Source: an uncultured Acidobacteriota bacterium (GTDB lineage Bacteria; Acidobacteriota; Terriglobia; Terriglobales; Acidobacteriaceae). From it: DNA of 64,000 bases. This document shows, piece by piece, positions 54,161-62,447 of this stretch. The translations under genes and the position numbers were made by a program. The stretch spans positions 496,001 to 560,000 of the forward strand of contig CAILAC010000010.1 of the NCBI GenBank assembly GCA_903832055.1. Direction: 5' to 3'. The notes below the pieces were generated by a model. That model searched no databases. It saw nothing but the letters and a program-made list of their open reading frames with translations, and was not told where the DNA came from. The stretch's first letter is position 1. Each line of letters starts with the position of its first letter.

Positions 54161-55894
54161 ATGAAGCTTTGGAAGATCTCCCTCCCCTTCCTGCTGGTCA
54201 CGCTGGGTGTCAACCTGGCATACGCCAAGAAGGAGCCCAAGTACGAAAAGGCGCATCAGCTCACCCAGGACCAGGCCGCCCTGGTCGAAAAGGCGATTGC
54301 CCGTGAGAAGGTCGTCATCAAGAACATCCAGGAGCGGACACCTCTGGTTGAGACCTACATCCAGGATATGAAGCCGGATGAAAAGCTCTACCAGGTCCCG
54401 ACCAATGACACCTACATGCTGAGCCGCGTCGACTTCCACAAGTCCTTCACCGACAAGCCTTACGCCGCGCGGACCCAGAACAAGCACGGTTTCTTCAAAG
54501 GATCCATCAGCGCCCTGGCAAACATTGGCAAGGCACTGCATCTCGACAAGGAAACCTACAACAACGACGGCTTTACACAGATGATGTTCCTCGACCCCTC
54601 CGGGTTTGACCAGCAGCATTATGTGTTCAGCTACGTCCGTCGTGAATTCCTGGGCAGCGTCCGCACCTGGGAATTTGACGTCCACCCCAAGGTCTCAGGC
54701 AATGGCCGCTTCACCGGCCGTATCTGGGTTGAAGATCAGGACGGCAACGTCGTTCGCTTCAACGGCAGCTACACCGAGAGCGCCAGCGAAGACAACACCA
54801 AGGAGTACTTCCACTTTGACAGCTGGCGGATGAACATGCAGCCGAATCTGTGGCTCCCGGTCGCTGTCTACGTTGAAGAGTCGCAGCGTATTGAGGGCGG
54901 CAAGACCGTTGGCCTCCGCGCCCAGACCCACTTCTGGGGCTACTCTCTCACCCTGCCGACTCGCGAGAGCGAGAACGTCTCCGTTCAGGTTGAGGGCGCA
55001 GTCGATCAGAGCGCCGATTCGCAGGATATGACGCCCTTGCAGGCGACCCGCGCCTGGGTTTCACAGGCCGAGAACAACGTGCTTGATCGCCTGGTGCAGG
55101 CCGGCTTGCTGGCCCCCCCGAGCGACTTCGACAAGACCCTCGAGCAGATCGTCGTCAACCTCGCGGTTCCCAACAACCTCAACTTCCCTGACCCGGTCCA
55201 CTGCCGCATCCTGCTGACGACCACCGTTGAAGCAACCACCGTCGGCAACACCATCCTGGTCAGCAAGGGCCTCATCGACACGCTGCCCAACGAAGAATCA
55301 ATCGCAGCAGTGGTGGCATTTGAGCTTGCCCATGTCGCTCTCGGGCATCACATTGACACCCGTTACGCCTTCAATGACCGGCTCCTCTTCCCCGACGAAG
55401 CGTCCTTCCAGCGCATCAAGATGAACCACTCTGACAACGACAACGTCGAGGCTTCGAAGAAGGCAACCGAGTACCTGTCCGCCTCGATGTACAAGGACCG
55501 CACCTCCAACGCCGGCCTCTACTTTGCGCAGTTGACCGAGCGCGGCAAGGCTCTCAAGCAGCTGAATACGCCGAAACTGGGCGATTCTCTGCTCAAGGCT
55601 GACGGCACGCCCTGGCTCGCCGATCTCGCCAAGACCGCTCCCAAGCTGAATCAGGATGACGTCGCACAGATTGCGGCTCTTCCTCTCGGCAGCTGGCTCA
55701 AGACCGATCCGTGGGACGACAAGGAGCACATGCTCAACGCAAAGCGCTATGCTCCCATGAATGCCCGCGACAAGATGCCGTTTGAAGTCACGGCTATCTT
55801 CTACAAGCTCCAGCGGTATGAGGACGCGCAGAAGACTCCGGCGGGCACCATGCCGGCGGCAGCTGCCGCGCCCGCACCCGGCGGAACCAACTAG
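54161..55894 (+). CDS. Exported M48-like protein with altered zinc motif
   Basis: 577 residues with a signal peptide (MKLWKISLPFLLVTLG, ending LAYAKK). Residues 30-290 form a unique beta-rich domain. From 300 on the pattern is M48 (CAAX/HtpX-like): VGNTILVSKGLIDTLPNEESIAAVVAFELAHVALGHH. The expected HExxH reads FELAH, with Phe387 in place of the first zinc His (codon TTT at 55319-55321); Glu388 and His391 are kept. The protein is therefore probably inactive as a classical zinc peptidase. A 13-bp terminator follows. It lies between a TonB-family gene and a barrel gene. Confidence 0.78.
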   Translation: MKLWKISLPFLLVTLGVNLAYAKKEPKYEKAHQLTQDQAALVEKAIAREKVVIKNIQERTPLVETYIQDMKPDEKLYQVPTNDTYMLSRVDFHKSFTDKPYAARTQNKHGFFKGSISALANIGKALHLDKETYNNDGFTQMMFLDPSGFDQQHYVFSYVRREFLGSVRTWEFDVHPKVSGNGRFTGRIWVEDQDGNVVRFNGSYTESASEDNTKEYFHFDSWRMNMQPNLWLPVAVYVEESQRIEGGKTVGLRAQTHFWGYSLTLPTRESENVSVQVEGAVDQSADSQDMTPLQATRAWVSQAENNVLDRLVQAGLLAPPSDFDKTLEQIVVNLAVPNNLNFPDPVHCRILLTTTVEATTVGNTILVSKGLIDTLPNEESIAAVVAFELAHVALGHHIDTRYAFNDRLLFPDEASFQRIKMNHSDNDNVEASKKATEYLSASMYKDRTSNAGLYFAQLTERGKALKQLNTPKLGDSLLKADGTPWLADLAKTAPKLNQDDVAQIAALPLGSWLKTDPWDDKEHMLNAKRYAPMNARDKMPFEVTAIFYKLQRYEDAQKTPAGTMPAAAAAPAPGGTN

Positions 55895-55933
55895 CTTCAC
55901 TACCCCAATTCAAGCGGCTCCAACAGAGTACAC

Positions 55934-55976
55934 AGCCGGAAAATCCAGGACATCAAGTCCCCCGGATTTTCCGGCT
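55934..55976 (+). terminator. Terminator after the M48-like gene
   Basis: Perfect 13-bp arms AGCCGGAAAATCC (55934-55946) and GGATTTTCCGGCT (55964-55976), loop 17 bases, followed by ATACTTTTG. Confidence 0.8.
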
Positions 55977-56035
55977 ATACTTTTGTAGTTGCCGGGGGTT
56001 TTCAATCCCGGTGCGGACCGGATGCGACCCCTGGA

Positions 56036-56605
56036 ATGATGAACCTTCAAAAGATCAAAAAGCTGCTTCCCTGTGCCTTTTTCACAATGCTTGCCCTGCT
56101 CCTCGGCTCCCAATCGCGAGACCTGTGTGCCCAGGTAAAGCCCGCAGCCCTTCGCAGCCCCTTTTCACTGACGGTCGGTGGCACCGTGTCCGGCTTCGCG
56201 CCCGATTACGTCCCCAACAAGCTGATTGGCGCCGGAGCCTACGTCGATGTCAACATCTTCCACGGTATTGGTGTCGAGGCTGAGGGACGCTGGCAGCGCT
56301 TCAACAGCTACCAGAACATCACCCAGGACAACTACCTCATCGGCCCCCGCGTAAAGGTACTCTCCTTCTGGAAAGCGCGGCCCTACGTCAAGGTGCTGGG
56401 TGGATTCTCGACAATGAACTTTGAGCAGAATGTCGCCAGCGGGCGTTTCAGCACCCTGGCAGGGGGCGGCGGCATTGACCTGCAGCTCACCCGCCGCATC
56501 ACTATCCGCGCCGTCGACGCAGAGTACCAGTGGTGGCCAAAGTTCCTGGGAGGCAACCTCAAGCCTTACGGCGTAAGCGTAGGCGTCGGCTACCGAGTCT
56601 TCTAA
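56036..56605 (+). CDS. Outer-membrane beta-barrel protein
   Basis: 189 residues from ATG 56036, signal peptide ending DLCAQ. The mature part is eight or so amphipathic strands, ending in a C-terminal Phe (GVSVGVGYRVF), the outer-membrane insertion signal. YVDVNIFHGIGVEAEGRWQRF, ARPYVKVLGGFSTMNF and TIRAVDAEYQWWP are typical of small OmpA/OmpW-like porin-family barrels in Acidobacteria. Function unknown; probably structural. The repeat array starts 6 bases after the stop. Confidence 0.82.
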   Translation: MMNLQKIKKLLPCAFFTMLALLLGSQSRDLCAQVKPAALRSPFSLTVGGTVSGFAPDYVPNKLIGAGAYVDVNIFHGIGVEAEGRWQRFNSYQNITQDNYLIGPRVKVLSFWKARPYVKVLGGFSTMNFEQNVASGRFSTLAGGGGIDLQLTRRITIRAVDAEYQWWPKFLGGNLKPYGVSVGVGYRVF

Positions 56606-56610
56606 AGGCT

Positions 56611-56790
56611 AGTGTGAGTGTGAGTGTGAGTGTGAAGTGTGGAAAAGCCCCTATCGCTTCACACTCGTACTAGCACTTGCCTTTCACACTCACACTTCAC
56701 ACTCGTACTAGCACTTGCCTTTCACACTCACACTAGCACTTGCATTTCACACTTCACACTCACACTCACACTAGTACTTGCATTTCACAC
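56611..56790. repeat. GTGTGAG/TAGCACTTGC repeat array
   Basis: A GTGTGAG-rich arm (56611-56640) faces a long series of CACACTC tracts. TAGCACTTGC boxes occur at 56671, 56709 and 56734, with a variant TAGTACTTGC at 56772; spacings are 38, 25 and 38. The array lies exactly between two converging gene ends, so it may fold as a terminator. Similar short repeats lie between icd and mdh. Confidence 0.8.
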
Positions 56791-56791
56791 T

Positions 56792-57280
56792 CTATTTGGC
56801 GATAACATCGATAGCCACCGGAATCGAGTGCGGCGGCATGCAGACGTTGGTGTTGCAGGCCTGGTAGCGCAGCGTCGCCTCCACCAGATGCTCCCCACGA
56901 GGAGCGGAGAGCTCTGCATGGATGGTGAATTCGCCGGTATAGACGCTCAGCTTCTCTTTCGGATCGATCGGAAACGAGAAATCAGTCCCCGGCGGAAACG
57001 TGGCATGCACCAGCCGCACGCCGGAAGTCTCCGGCACATTCAGCGTCGTAGCGATGAATTCTTCCCCACGCGGCGTATGCGAATTCACATGCATCCCGGG
57101 AGCCACCTTGAAGTGCAGGTCAACGGGCGTCGGCTTGTCAGCCACCACAGTGATCTGCTCCGGAAAGAGGTAGGTCACAGCAGCGGCCACCGAGGCCCGC
57201 ATCTGCGCATGGATCGCTACCGCAGACCCAGCGGTTGCAACAAGAGCAATGGCAAGCGTTAAAGCGCGTGAGCGCAGCAT
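56792..57280 (-). CDS. DsbD alpha-domain-like exported protein
   Basis: 162 residues with a signal peptide ending AIHAQ. The immunoglobulin-like DsbD-alpha pattern is seen: a central beta-sandwich and near the C-terminus LRYQACNTNVCMPPHSIPVAI, whose CNTNVC provides the redox cysteine pair. In E. coli this domain of DsbD passes electrons to DsbC and other partners. Here it is separate from any membrane domain. Its ATG is immediately after the TlpA-like stop on the same strand. Confidence 0.85.
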   Translation of the reverse strand: MLRSRALTLAIALVATAGSAVAIHAQMRASVAAAVTYLFPEQITVVADKPTPVDLHFKVAPGMHVNSHTPRGEEFIATTLNVPETSGVRLVHATFPPGTDFSFPIDPKEKLSVYTGEFTIHAELSAPRGEHLVEATLRYQACNTNVCMPPHSIPVAIDVIAK

Positions 57281-57925
57281 CTACTTCCCTCCCCCAATGG
57301 CTTTCTTGATGTTGGATTCAAGATCGTCTTTTGAGGTGAGCCCAAAAGTTGCGGCGACCACCGTACCGCTGCGATCGACAAAGTATGACGTGGGGTAAAC
57401 GTCATTGTCGCCATAAGGCTTGGCAATGCTGTCCCCATCAAGCAACACCGGATACGGAATGTGCAATTGATCCACGGACTTCGCGATGTCGGCCTTTTCC
57501 TTGGCCAGCAGAGCCTTGTCGCCCTTGTCCAGATCGTCAAACGAAACGCCCAGGATTTCAAAGCCCTGGGGACCATACTTCTTCTCGAGGTCAACCAGCC
57601 AGGGGGTTTCAATCTTGCAGGGAGCGCACCACGTAGCCCAGAAATTGAGCTGCACGGCCTTCCCCTTGTAGCTGGCAAGCGAAACTTTTTCACCCTTGAG
57701 GTTGGTCAGCGTAAACGCCGGAGCAGGCTTGCCGACCAGCGGCGAAGTCATCTGCGGGGTTCCAGCGCCATCTGGCACCAGCACTGCCTGCGTCTGCTGG
57801 GCGAGCGCGCGCTCGGCCGCCTGTTTGCGATTTTGCCAGTTGGCCCAGCCGGCCAGAGACAGCAAGCCGAGGACCAGAACGACGATACTTAGAACAATGA
57901 CGTTACGTTTCACTGAGTTCAACAC
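57281..57925 (-). CDS. TlpA/ResA-type membrane-anchored thioredoxin
   Basis: 214 residues with one N-terminal helix (about 8-30) and a periplasmic thioredoxin domain. FWATWCAPCKIETPWL holds the WCAPC active site, and VYPTSYFVDRSG contains the cis-proline. TlpA/ResA proteins reduce disulfides in cytochrome c or other exported proteins. The DsbD-alpha-like gene follows directly, supporting a shared redox pathway. No cytochrome maturation gene is nearby. Confidence 0.9.
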   Translation of the reverse strand: MLNSVKRNVIVLSIVVLVLGLLSLAGWANWQNRKQAAERALAQQTQAVLVPDGAGTPQMTSPLVGKPAPAFTLTNLKGEKVSLASYKGKAVQLNFWATWCAPCKIETPWLVDLEKKYGPQGFEILGVSFDDLDKGDKALLAKEKADIAKSVDQLHIPYPVLLDGDSIAKPYGDNDVYPTSYFVDRSGTVVAATFGLTSKDDLESNIKKAIGGGK

Positions 57926-58002
57926 CCCACACTATTGTAAGACGGACGAGGGTGCCCTTGGGATACAGGAAATGAACAGGAAACTGGTACCATCGGAGGC
58001 GA

Positions 58003-59004
58003 ATGCAAAAGGCTGATTCAAAAGAACTCATCGCTTTTACACCCTCGGCCCTCGTTCGCACCGAGGCAGCGGCGCTCGAAGCACTGGCTCAGCGGCTGGA
58101 TTCCGTCATGGCTGCCGACTTTGATCGCGCCGTCAACCTCGTCCTCCGCTGTGGCGAAGAACGCGGCCGCGTCGTCGTCACCGGCATGGGCAAGAGCGGC
58201 ATCATCGCGCAAAAAATCGCCGCGACACTCAGCTCCACTGGCACCCCGGCTCTTTTCCTCCATCCCGCAGAAGCAGTCCACGGTGACCTCGGCGTGCTGA
58301 TGCCCGGCGATGTCGTCGTAGCGCTCTCAGCCAGCGGCGAAACAGAAGAGATTCTGCGCCTGCTCGCCACCCTCAAGCGCAAGGGCGACGCATTGATTTC
58401 ATTCACCTGTAAACTCGATTCGACGCTCGCACGGGCCAGTGATGTCGCGCTCGATGTCGGCGTGGAACGCGAGGCCTGCAGCATGAATCTCGCTCCCACC
58501 GCCTCAACGACAGCCATGCTCGCCCTGGGAGACGCGCTGGCGATTGCGGTTTCACTGCGCAAGGGATTCAAGGCAGAGGACTTCGCCGACCTGCACCCTG
58601 GTGGCAAGCTCGGCAAGAAGCTATCGCTCGTGCGCGACCTCATGCACGCAGGCGACGCCATCCCCGCCGTCTCCCCATCGACCCTGATGACAGACGTGAT
58701 CTACGAGATGAGCCGCAAAAAGCTGGGGCTGACCACGGTGCAAAGCGAGGGCAAGCTACTCGGCGTCATCTCAGACGGCGACCTGCGGCGCCTGTTGGAG
58801 CGCGAAGGCGGCTCGGCCCTCAGCCTGACGGCAGGCGCGGCGATGAACGCCCACCCCCGCACCATTGCCGCCAGCGAACTGGCCGCCCGCGCCCTGGCCG
58901 AAATGGAAGCCCGCAAAATTACTGCCCTCGTCGTCGTCGATGCAAGAGACCACGTCGAAGGCGTCCTGCACCTGCACGACCTCTGGGGTATGGAACTGAT
59001 TTGA
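58003..59004 (+). CDS. kdsD: D-arabinose 5-phosphate isomerase
   Basis: Makes arabinose 5-phosphate for the lipopolysaccharide sugar Kdo. 333 residues: a SIS domain (about 35-195) with GRVVVTGMGKSGIIAQKIAATLSSTGTPALFLHPAEAVHGDLGVL, HPGGKLGKKLSLVRDLMH as the hinge, then two CBS domains (LTDVIYEMSRKKLGLTTVQSEG and AMNAHPRTIAASELAARALAEMEARKITALVVVD). The HGDLG and ASGETEE boxes are typical of KdsD/KpsF. Single gene. Confidence 0.94.
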   Translation: MQKADSKELIAFTPSALVRTEAAALEALAQRLDSVMAADFDRAVNLVLRCGEERGRVVVTGMGKSGIIAQKIAATLSSTGTPALFLHPAEAVHGDLGVLMPGDVVVALSASGETEEILRLLATLKRKGDALISFTCKLDSTLARASDVALDVGVEREACSMNLAPTASTTAMLALGDALAIAVSLRKGFKAEDFADLHPGGKLGKKLSLVRDLMHAGDAIPAVSPSTLMTDVIYEMSRKKLGLTTVQSEGKLLGVISDGDLRRLLEREGGSALSLTAGAAMNAHPRTIAASELAARALAEMEARKITALVVVDARDHVEGVLHLHDLWGMELI

Positions 59005-59067
59005 CCTGGACTTTTTTGAGCCGGTCTCTGCAACGGCAGACCCGATTCTGCGGAGGAAACCAGAAAA

Positions 59068-59568
59068 ATGCCAACTGCTTTCGCTGATTCAGATCAACCC
59101 GAAGTGCCCCTGACGCAGGCCGGAAGGTCGCGCATCAAGGCCATGGTCGGAATGCTGGCCGCGAAGCGCTGGGCCGGCATGGCCATTGCCGCCTCCAGCC
59201 TGATCTTCGCTGCGCTGCAAAGCATTTGTGCCTTCTTCGCGGCCGTCGATGGCCTGCGCCTCGGCATCGGCATCGGCATCAGCTCCCTCATCCTCGCGTC
59301 GAGCACTGCTGACAAAATCGACAGCTTCCACGTGGACTGGCTGCGTGTGCCCATGCTTGCGCTCGCGCTCACCGGTTCCCTGCTCAACCTGCTGGTCCTG
59401 TGGCAGGTGCGGCGGCTCCGGCGAAATCCCGCAGCCCGCTGGCGGCAGAGGCCGGTGAGCCCACGGCGGCTCCGCATGGAGCGGGTGCAATTGGCACTGT
59501 CCATCCTCACCCTCGCTCTAATCGCCATCGAAGAACGCCAGCATTTGCTTTGGCTGGGGCATTTGTAG
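59068..59568 (+). CDS. Small membrane protein of unknown function
   Basis: 166 residues from ATG 59068 with GGAGGAAACC upstream. Four hydrophobic segments (about 38-58, 62-82, 92-112 and 140-158), with a basic RRLRRNPAARWRQRPVSPRRLRMER loop before the last. No family recognised. Follows kdsD after 63 bases on the same strand and may share its transcript. Confidence 0.6.
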   Translation: MPTAFADSDQPEVPLTQAGRSRIKAMVGMLAAKRWAGMAIAASSLIFAALQSICAFFAAVDGLRLGIGIGISSLILASSTADKIDSFHVDWLRVPMLALALTGSLLNLLVLWQVRRLRRNPAARWRQRPVSPRRLRMERVQLALSILTLALIAIEERQHLLWLGHL

Positions 59569-59676
59569 AGCGACACGAAAGCGTTCTTCCCAGCAATTTC
59601 TCCGCGAGATACAGCAGATTTAGCTGACGCACGCATTCTCAGCCCGCTGTATCAAGCTGCTAGGAGTTGCCGAAAG

Positions 59677-60009
59677 ATGGCTGAGATTGTTCGAATTGGC
59701 AATACGCTTGCCGTTGCTCTGCCGGAAGAATTGCTGGCCGGAACAGGATTCTCTGAGGGCGACTCCGTGGAGTGGGTGATTTCTGATTTCGGCGGACTCT
59801 CACTTGTGCCGGGGCTTGACCGAGATCTGGATGCTCGTTCGTTGCCCCCGGAAGTTGCAAGCGTGGAGGACGAAGCCGAAGTCTTGGCTTATATCCGCGC
59901 TGGCCTGGCGGACTTTGATGCAGGCCGCTCAGTTTCACACGAGCGCGTCGTCGCCTGGCTCGATAGCTGGGGTGCAGAGAACGAGCTTCCCATGCCTGAG
60001 TGTGACTGA
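59677..60009 (+). CDS. AbrB-type antitoxin with ParD-like tail
   Basis: 110 residues. The N-terminal MAEIVRIGNTLAVALPEELLAGTGFSEGDSVEWV is an AbrB/MazE swapped-hairpin DNA-binding domain. The C-terminal AEVLAYIRAGLADFDAGRSVSHERVVAWLDSWG resembles the toxin-binding helix of ParD-type antitoxins. That mix of domains is unusual. It overlaps the ParE-type toxin gene by one base (TGATG). Confidence 0.8.
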   Translation: MAEIVRIGNTLAVALPEELLAGTGFSEGDSVEWVISDFGGLSLVPGLDRDLDARSLPPEVASVEDEAEVLAYIRAGLADFDAGRSVSHERVVAWLDSWGAENELPMPECD

Positions 60010-60305
60010 TGCGGAAAACCATTCGCGGGTCCAGGACGGCCCTACTGCAACTGGCTGCTATTCGTCGATATGTCGCTCAAGATAAACCCGCTGCAGCGGC
60101 CAAACTGGCGCGTCGGCTTCGCAATTCGGTTTTTGTATTAGCGGACTTTCCAAATTCAGGTCGCGCTGAATTGACTCCGGAAACAAGAGAATGGGTGATC
60201 CCGAGTACCAGGTACATTGCCACATCTGTAGCAGTTGATGCCGAAATTCGAATCCTTTCAATACATCACGGAATGACCAATTGGAGAGGAAATTCTGGCT
60301 CATGA
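60009..60305 (+). CDS. ParE/RelE-superfamily toxin
   Basis: 98 residues. The ParE layout is seen: AIRRYVAQDKPAAAAKLARRLRNSVFVLADFPNSGR, then REWVIPSTRYIATSVAVDAEIRILSIHHGMTNW. ParE toxins act on gyrase; RelE toxins cut mRNA. The pattern is closer to ParE. It starts within the antitoxin's stop codon, and the next small membrane gene starts within this gene's stop, so three genes are coupled. Confidence 0.85.
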   Translation: MRKTIRGSRTALLQLAAIRRYVAQDKPAAAAKLARRLRNSVFVLADFPNSGRAELTPETREWVIPSTRYIATSVAVDAEIRILSIHHGMTNWRGNSGS

Positions 60306-60571
60306 GCTTCTTCAGAGCGACCGTGGCATCAGCTTTCGGATTGGCGATGGGTGCAGCTACCTTCAGCCTCGAAAGTTTTAGCTGGGTTGAGCGCTTCTTC
60401 GTTCCCTTTCTTATCCCCGGCTTGATCGGGTCGATGGCTGTAGGAGGCAATGTCCATGCCTTCTCGCTTTGGGTCGCCGCCATCATCAACACAGTTTTTT
60501 ATTTCCTGGTTCTGTGGCTTTTGAGTGCCTTCTTCACAATGCTCCACCGAAAGATCAGACGTCCCGAATGA
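60302..60571 (+). CDS. Small membrane protein coupled to the ParE toxin
   Basis: 89 residues from ATG 60302, overlapping the toxin stop by 4 bases. Three hydrophobic segments (about 5-22, 35-52 and 55-82). No family recognised. The tight overlap suggests it belongs to the toxin-antitoxin transcript, perhaps by insertion; it is not a known part of such modules. Confidence 0.6.
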   Translation: MSFFRATVASAFGLAMGAATFSLESFSWVERFFVPFLIPGLIGSMAVGGNVHAFSLWVAAIINTVFYFLVLWLLSAFFTMLHRKIRRPE

Positions 60572-60660
60572 ACCACTGAAGTCTCTTCAATCCCCCGAAC
60601 ATTTAGAATTGCAGCTACTGGAATTTGTCTTGCGCCGGAGCCCATCCCCGGCGGGAAAGC

Positions 60661-62436
60661 ATGTCGTCTTTTTCTATGCATCGTTGGTCAAAACTGTTTG
60701 TCCCCACACTTCGCGAAGCACCCACAGACGCTGAGGTCGCCAGCCACAAGTTCCTCCTCCGCGCCGGCTACATCCGCCAGCTCGGCGCCGGTATCTACAA
60801 CTACCTGCCCCTCGGCCAGCGCGCGCTCAACAAGATCATCGGCATCGTCCGCGAAGAGATGGACCAGATCGGCCAGGAGTTCTTCCTCCCCGCCCTCAAT
60901 CCACGCGAGGCCTGGGAGCCCAGCGGCCGCTGGTCCGGCATGGGCGACAACATGTTCCGCCTCAAAGACCGCAAGGGCGCCGAGCTTTGCCTGGCCATGA
61001 CCCACGAAGAAATCATGACCGAGATCGCCCGCAAGGAGCTGCGCAGCTACAAGCAGCTGCCCCAGATCTGGTACCAGATTCAGACCAAGTTCCGCGACGA
61101 GCCCCGCCCCAAATCGGGCCTCCTCCGCGTCCGCCAGTTCACCATGAAGGACAGCTACTCCTTCGACATCGACGCCGACGGCCTCGACCGCAGCTTTGAA
61201 CTGCACGACGCCGTCTACCGCAAGATATTCACCCGCTGCGGGCTGAAATTCGTCGCCGTCGACGCCGACTCCGGCGCCATGGGCGGCTCTCAGTCGCAGG
61301 AATTCATGGTCCACACCGAGGCCGGCGAAGACCTGATCGCTAGCTGCCCCACCTGCGGCTACGCTGCCAACACTGAAAAAGCCACTTCCCTGCTCGACGC
61401 CGTCACCGAGATGGCCCCGACCGGCGACGGTTTGCCGGAACTGGTCCTCACTCCCGGCTGCGCGGCCATTAGTGACGTCGCCGCATTCTTTAAGATTTCG
61501 CCAGCCTCTGACATCAAGTGCGTCGCCTACATGGCCCTCAAGCGCGGTGAAAACGGGAAAGCAGACACCTGGCACGGCCTCGCAGCCTTCCTCCGCGGCG
61601 ACCACCAGGTCAACGAAACCAAGCTACAAGGCGCAGTGGGCGCGGCCGAGCTGCGCACCATGAACGGCGAAGAACTGGAACAGTTCTTCCACGGCCCCGC
61701 CGGATTTCTCGGCCCCGTCGGGCTTGCTCCCGCCGCCAAAGCCCTCACCAGCGGCCTCACCGTCGTCGTCGATAAGGGCCTCGAAGGCCGCTCGAACCTC
61801 GTCGCCGGTGCCAACAAGCTCGATTACCACTTCCGCAGTGTCACCCCCGGCCGCGACTTCTCCTGGACTCTCGTCGCTGATATCCGCACCGTGAACGAAG
61901 GCGAAGCCTGCCCAACCGCAAACTGCACCGGCAAGCTCGTCGTCGGCAAAGCGGTCGAAATCGGTCACATCTTCAAGCTCGGCTACAAGTACACTTCTGC
62001 GATGGGCGCAACCGTCCTCGACCCCAACGGCAAGGAAGTCACCCCCATCATGGGCAGCTACGGCATCGGCATCGAACGCATCCTCACCGCCGCCATTGAG
62101 CAGTCCCACGACGCCAACGGTTTCTGGCTCCCCGCCTCGATCGCACCATTCCAGGTCGTCGTGACTGTGACCAATGTGACCGACACGCTTCTAAGAGAAA
62201 CGGGCGAGAAACTGGCCGCCGATCTCGAAGCCGCCGGTATTGACGTGCTGCTTGACGACCGCGACGAGCGTGCCGGAGTCAAATTCAAAGACGCTGATCT
62301 GGTCGGCATCCCCTACCGCATCAACGTAGGAAAAAAAGTAGCAGAAGGCAAAGTCGAGCTGGTCAACCGCGCGATGCCCGGTGCTGAAGACCTGGCACTA
62401 GCCGACGTTGTCCAACGCTTGAAGGCTCTGGTTTAG
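60661..62436 (+). CDS. proS: Prolyl-tRNA synthetase
   Basis: Class II synthetase of 591 residues from ATG 60661; ATG 60676 is an alternative. The prokaryote-type ProS organisation is seen: catalytic core with [25 protein letters not shown], the motif 2 region [25 protein letters not shown], an editing insertion (about 230-400) and motif 3 in [10 protein letters not shown], and an anticodon-binding C-terminus ([60 protein letters not shown]). PBP follows after 11 bases. Confidence 0.95.
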   Translation: MSSFSMHRWSKLFVPTLREAPTDAEVASHKFLLRAGYIRQLGAGIYNYLPLGQRALNKIIGIVREEMDQIGQEFFLPALNPREAWEPSGRWSGMGDNMFRLKDRKGAELCLAMTHEEIMTEIARKELRSYKQLPQIWYQIQTKFRDEPRPKSGLLRVRQFTMKDSYSFDIDADGLDRSFELHDAVYRKIFTRCGLKFVAVDADSGAMGGSQSQEFMVHTEAGEDLIASCPTCGYAANTEKATSLLDAVTEMAPTGDGLPELVLTPGCAAISDVAAFFKISPASDIKCVAYMALKRGENGKADTWHGLAAFLRGDHQVNETKLQGAVGAAELRTMNGEELEQFFHGPAGFLGPVGLAPAAKALTSGLTVVVDKGLEGRSNLVAGANKLDYHFRSVTPGRDFSWTLVADIRTVNEGEACPTANCTGKLVVGKAVEIGHIFKLGYKYTSAMGATVLDPNGKEVTPIMGSYGIGIERILTAAIEQSHDANGFWLPASIAPFQVVVTVTNVTDTLLRETGEKLAADLEAAGIDVLLDDRDERAGVKFKDADLVGIPYRINVGKKVAEGKVELVNRAMPGAEDLALADVVQRLKALV

Positions 62437-62447
62437 AGGAATAGAAA

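Noticed and set aside
56639-57262. Plus-strand open frame through the CACACTC array
   Set aside because: It begins in simple repeats (Ser/His/Thr/Leu runs) and continues as the shadow of the DsbD-alpha-like gene.
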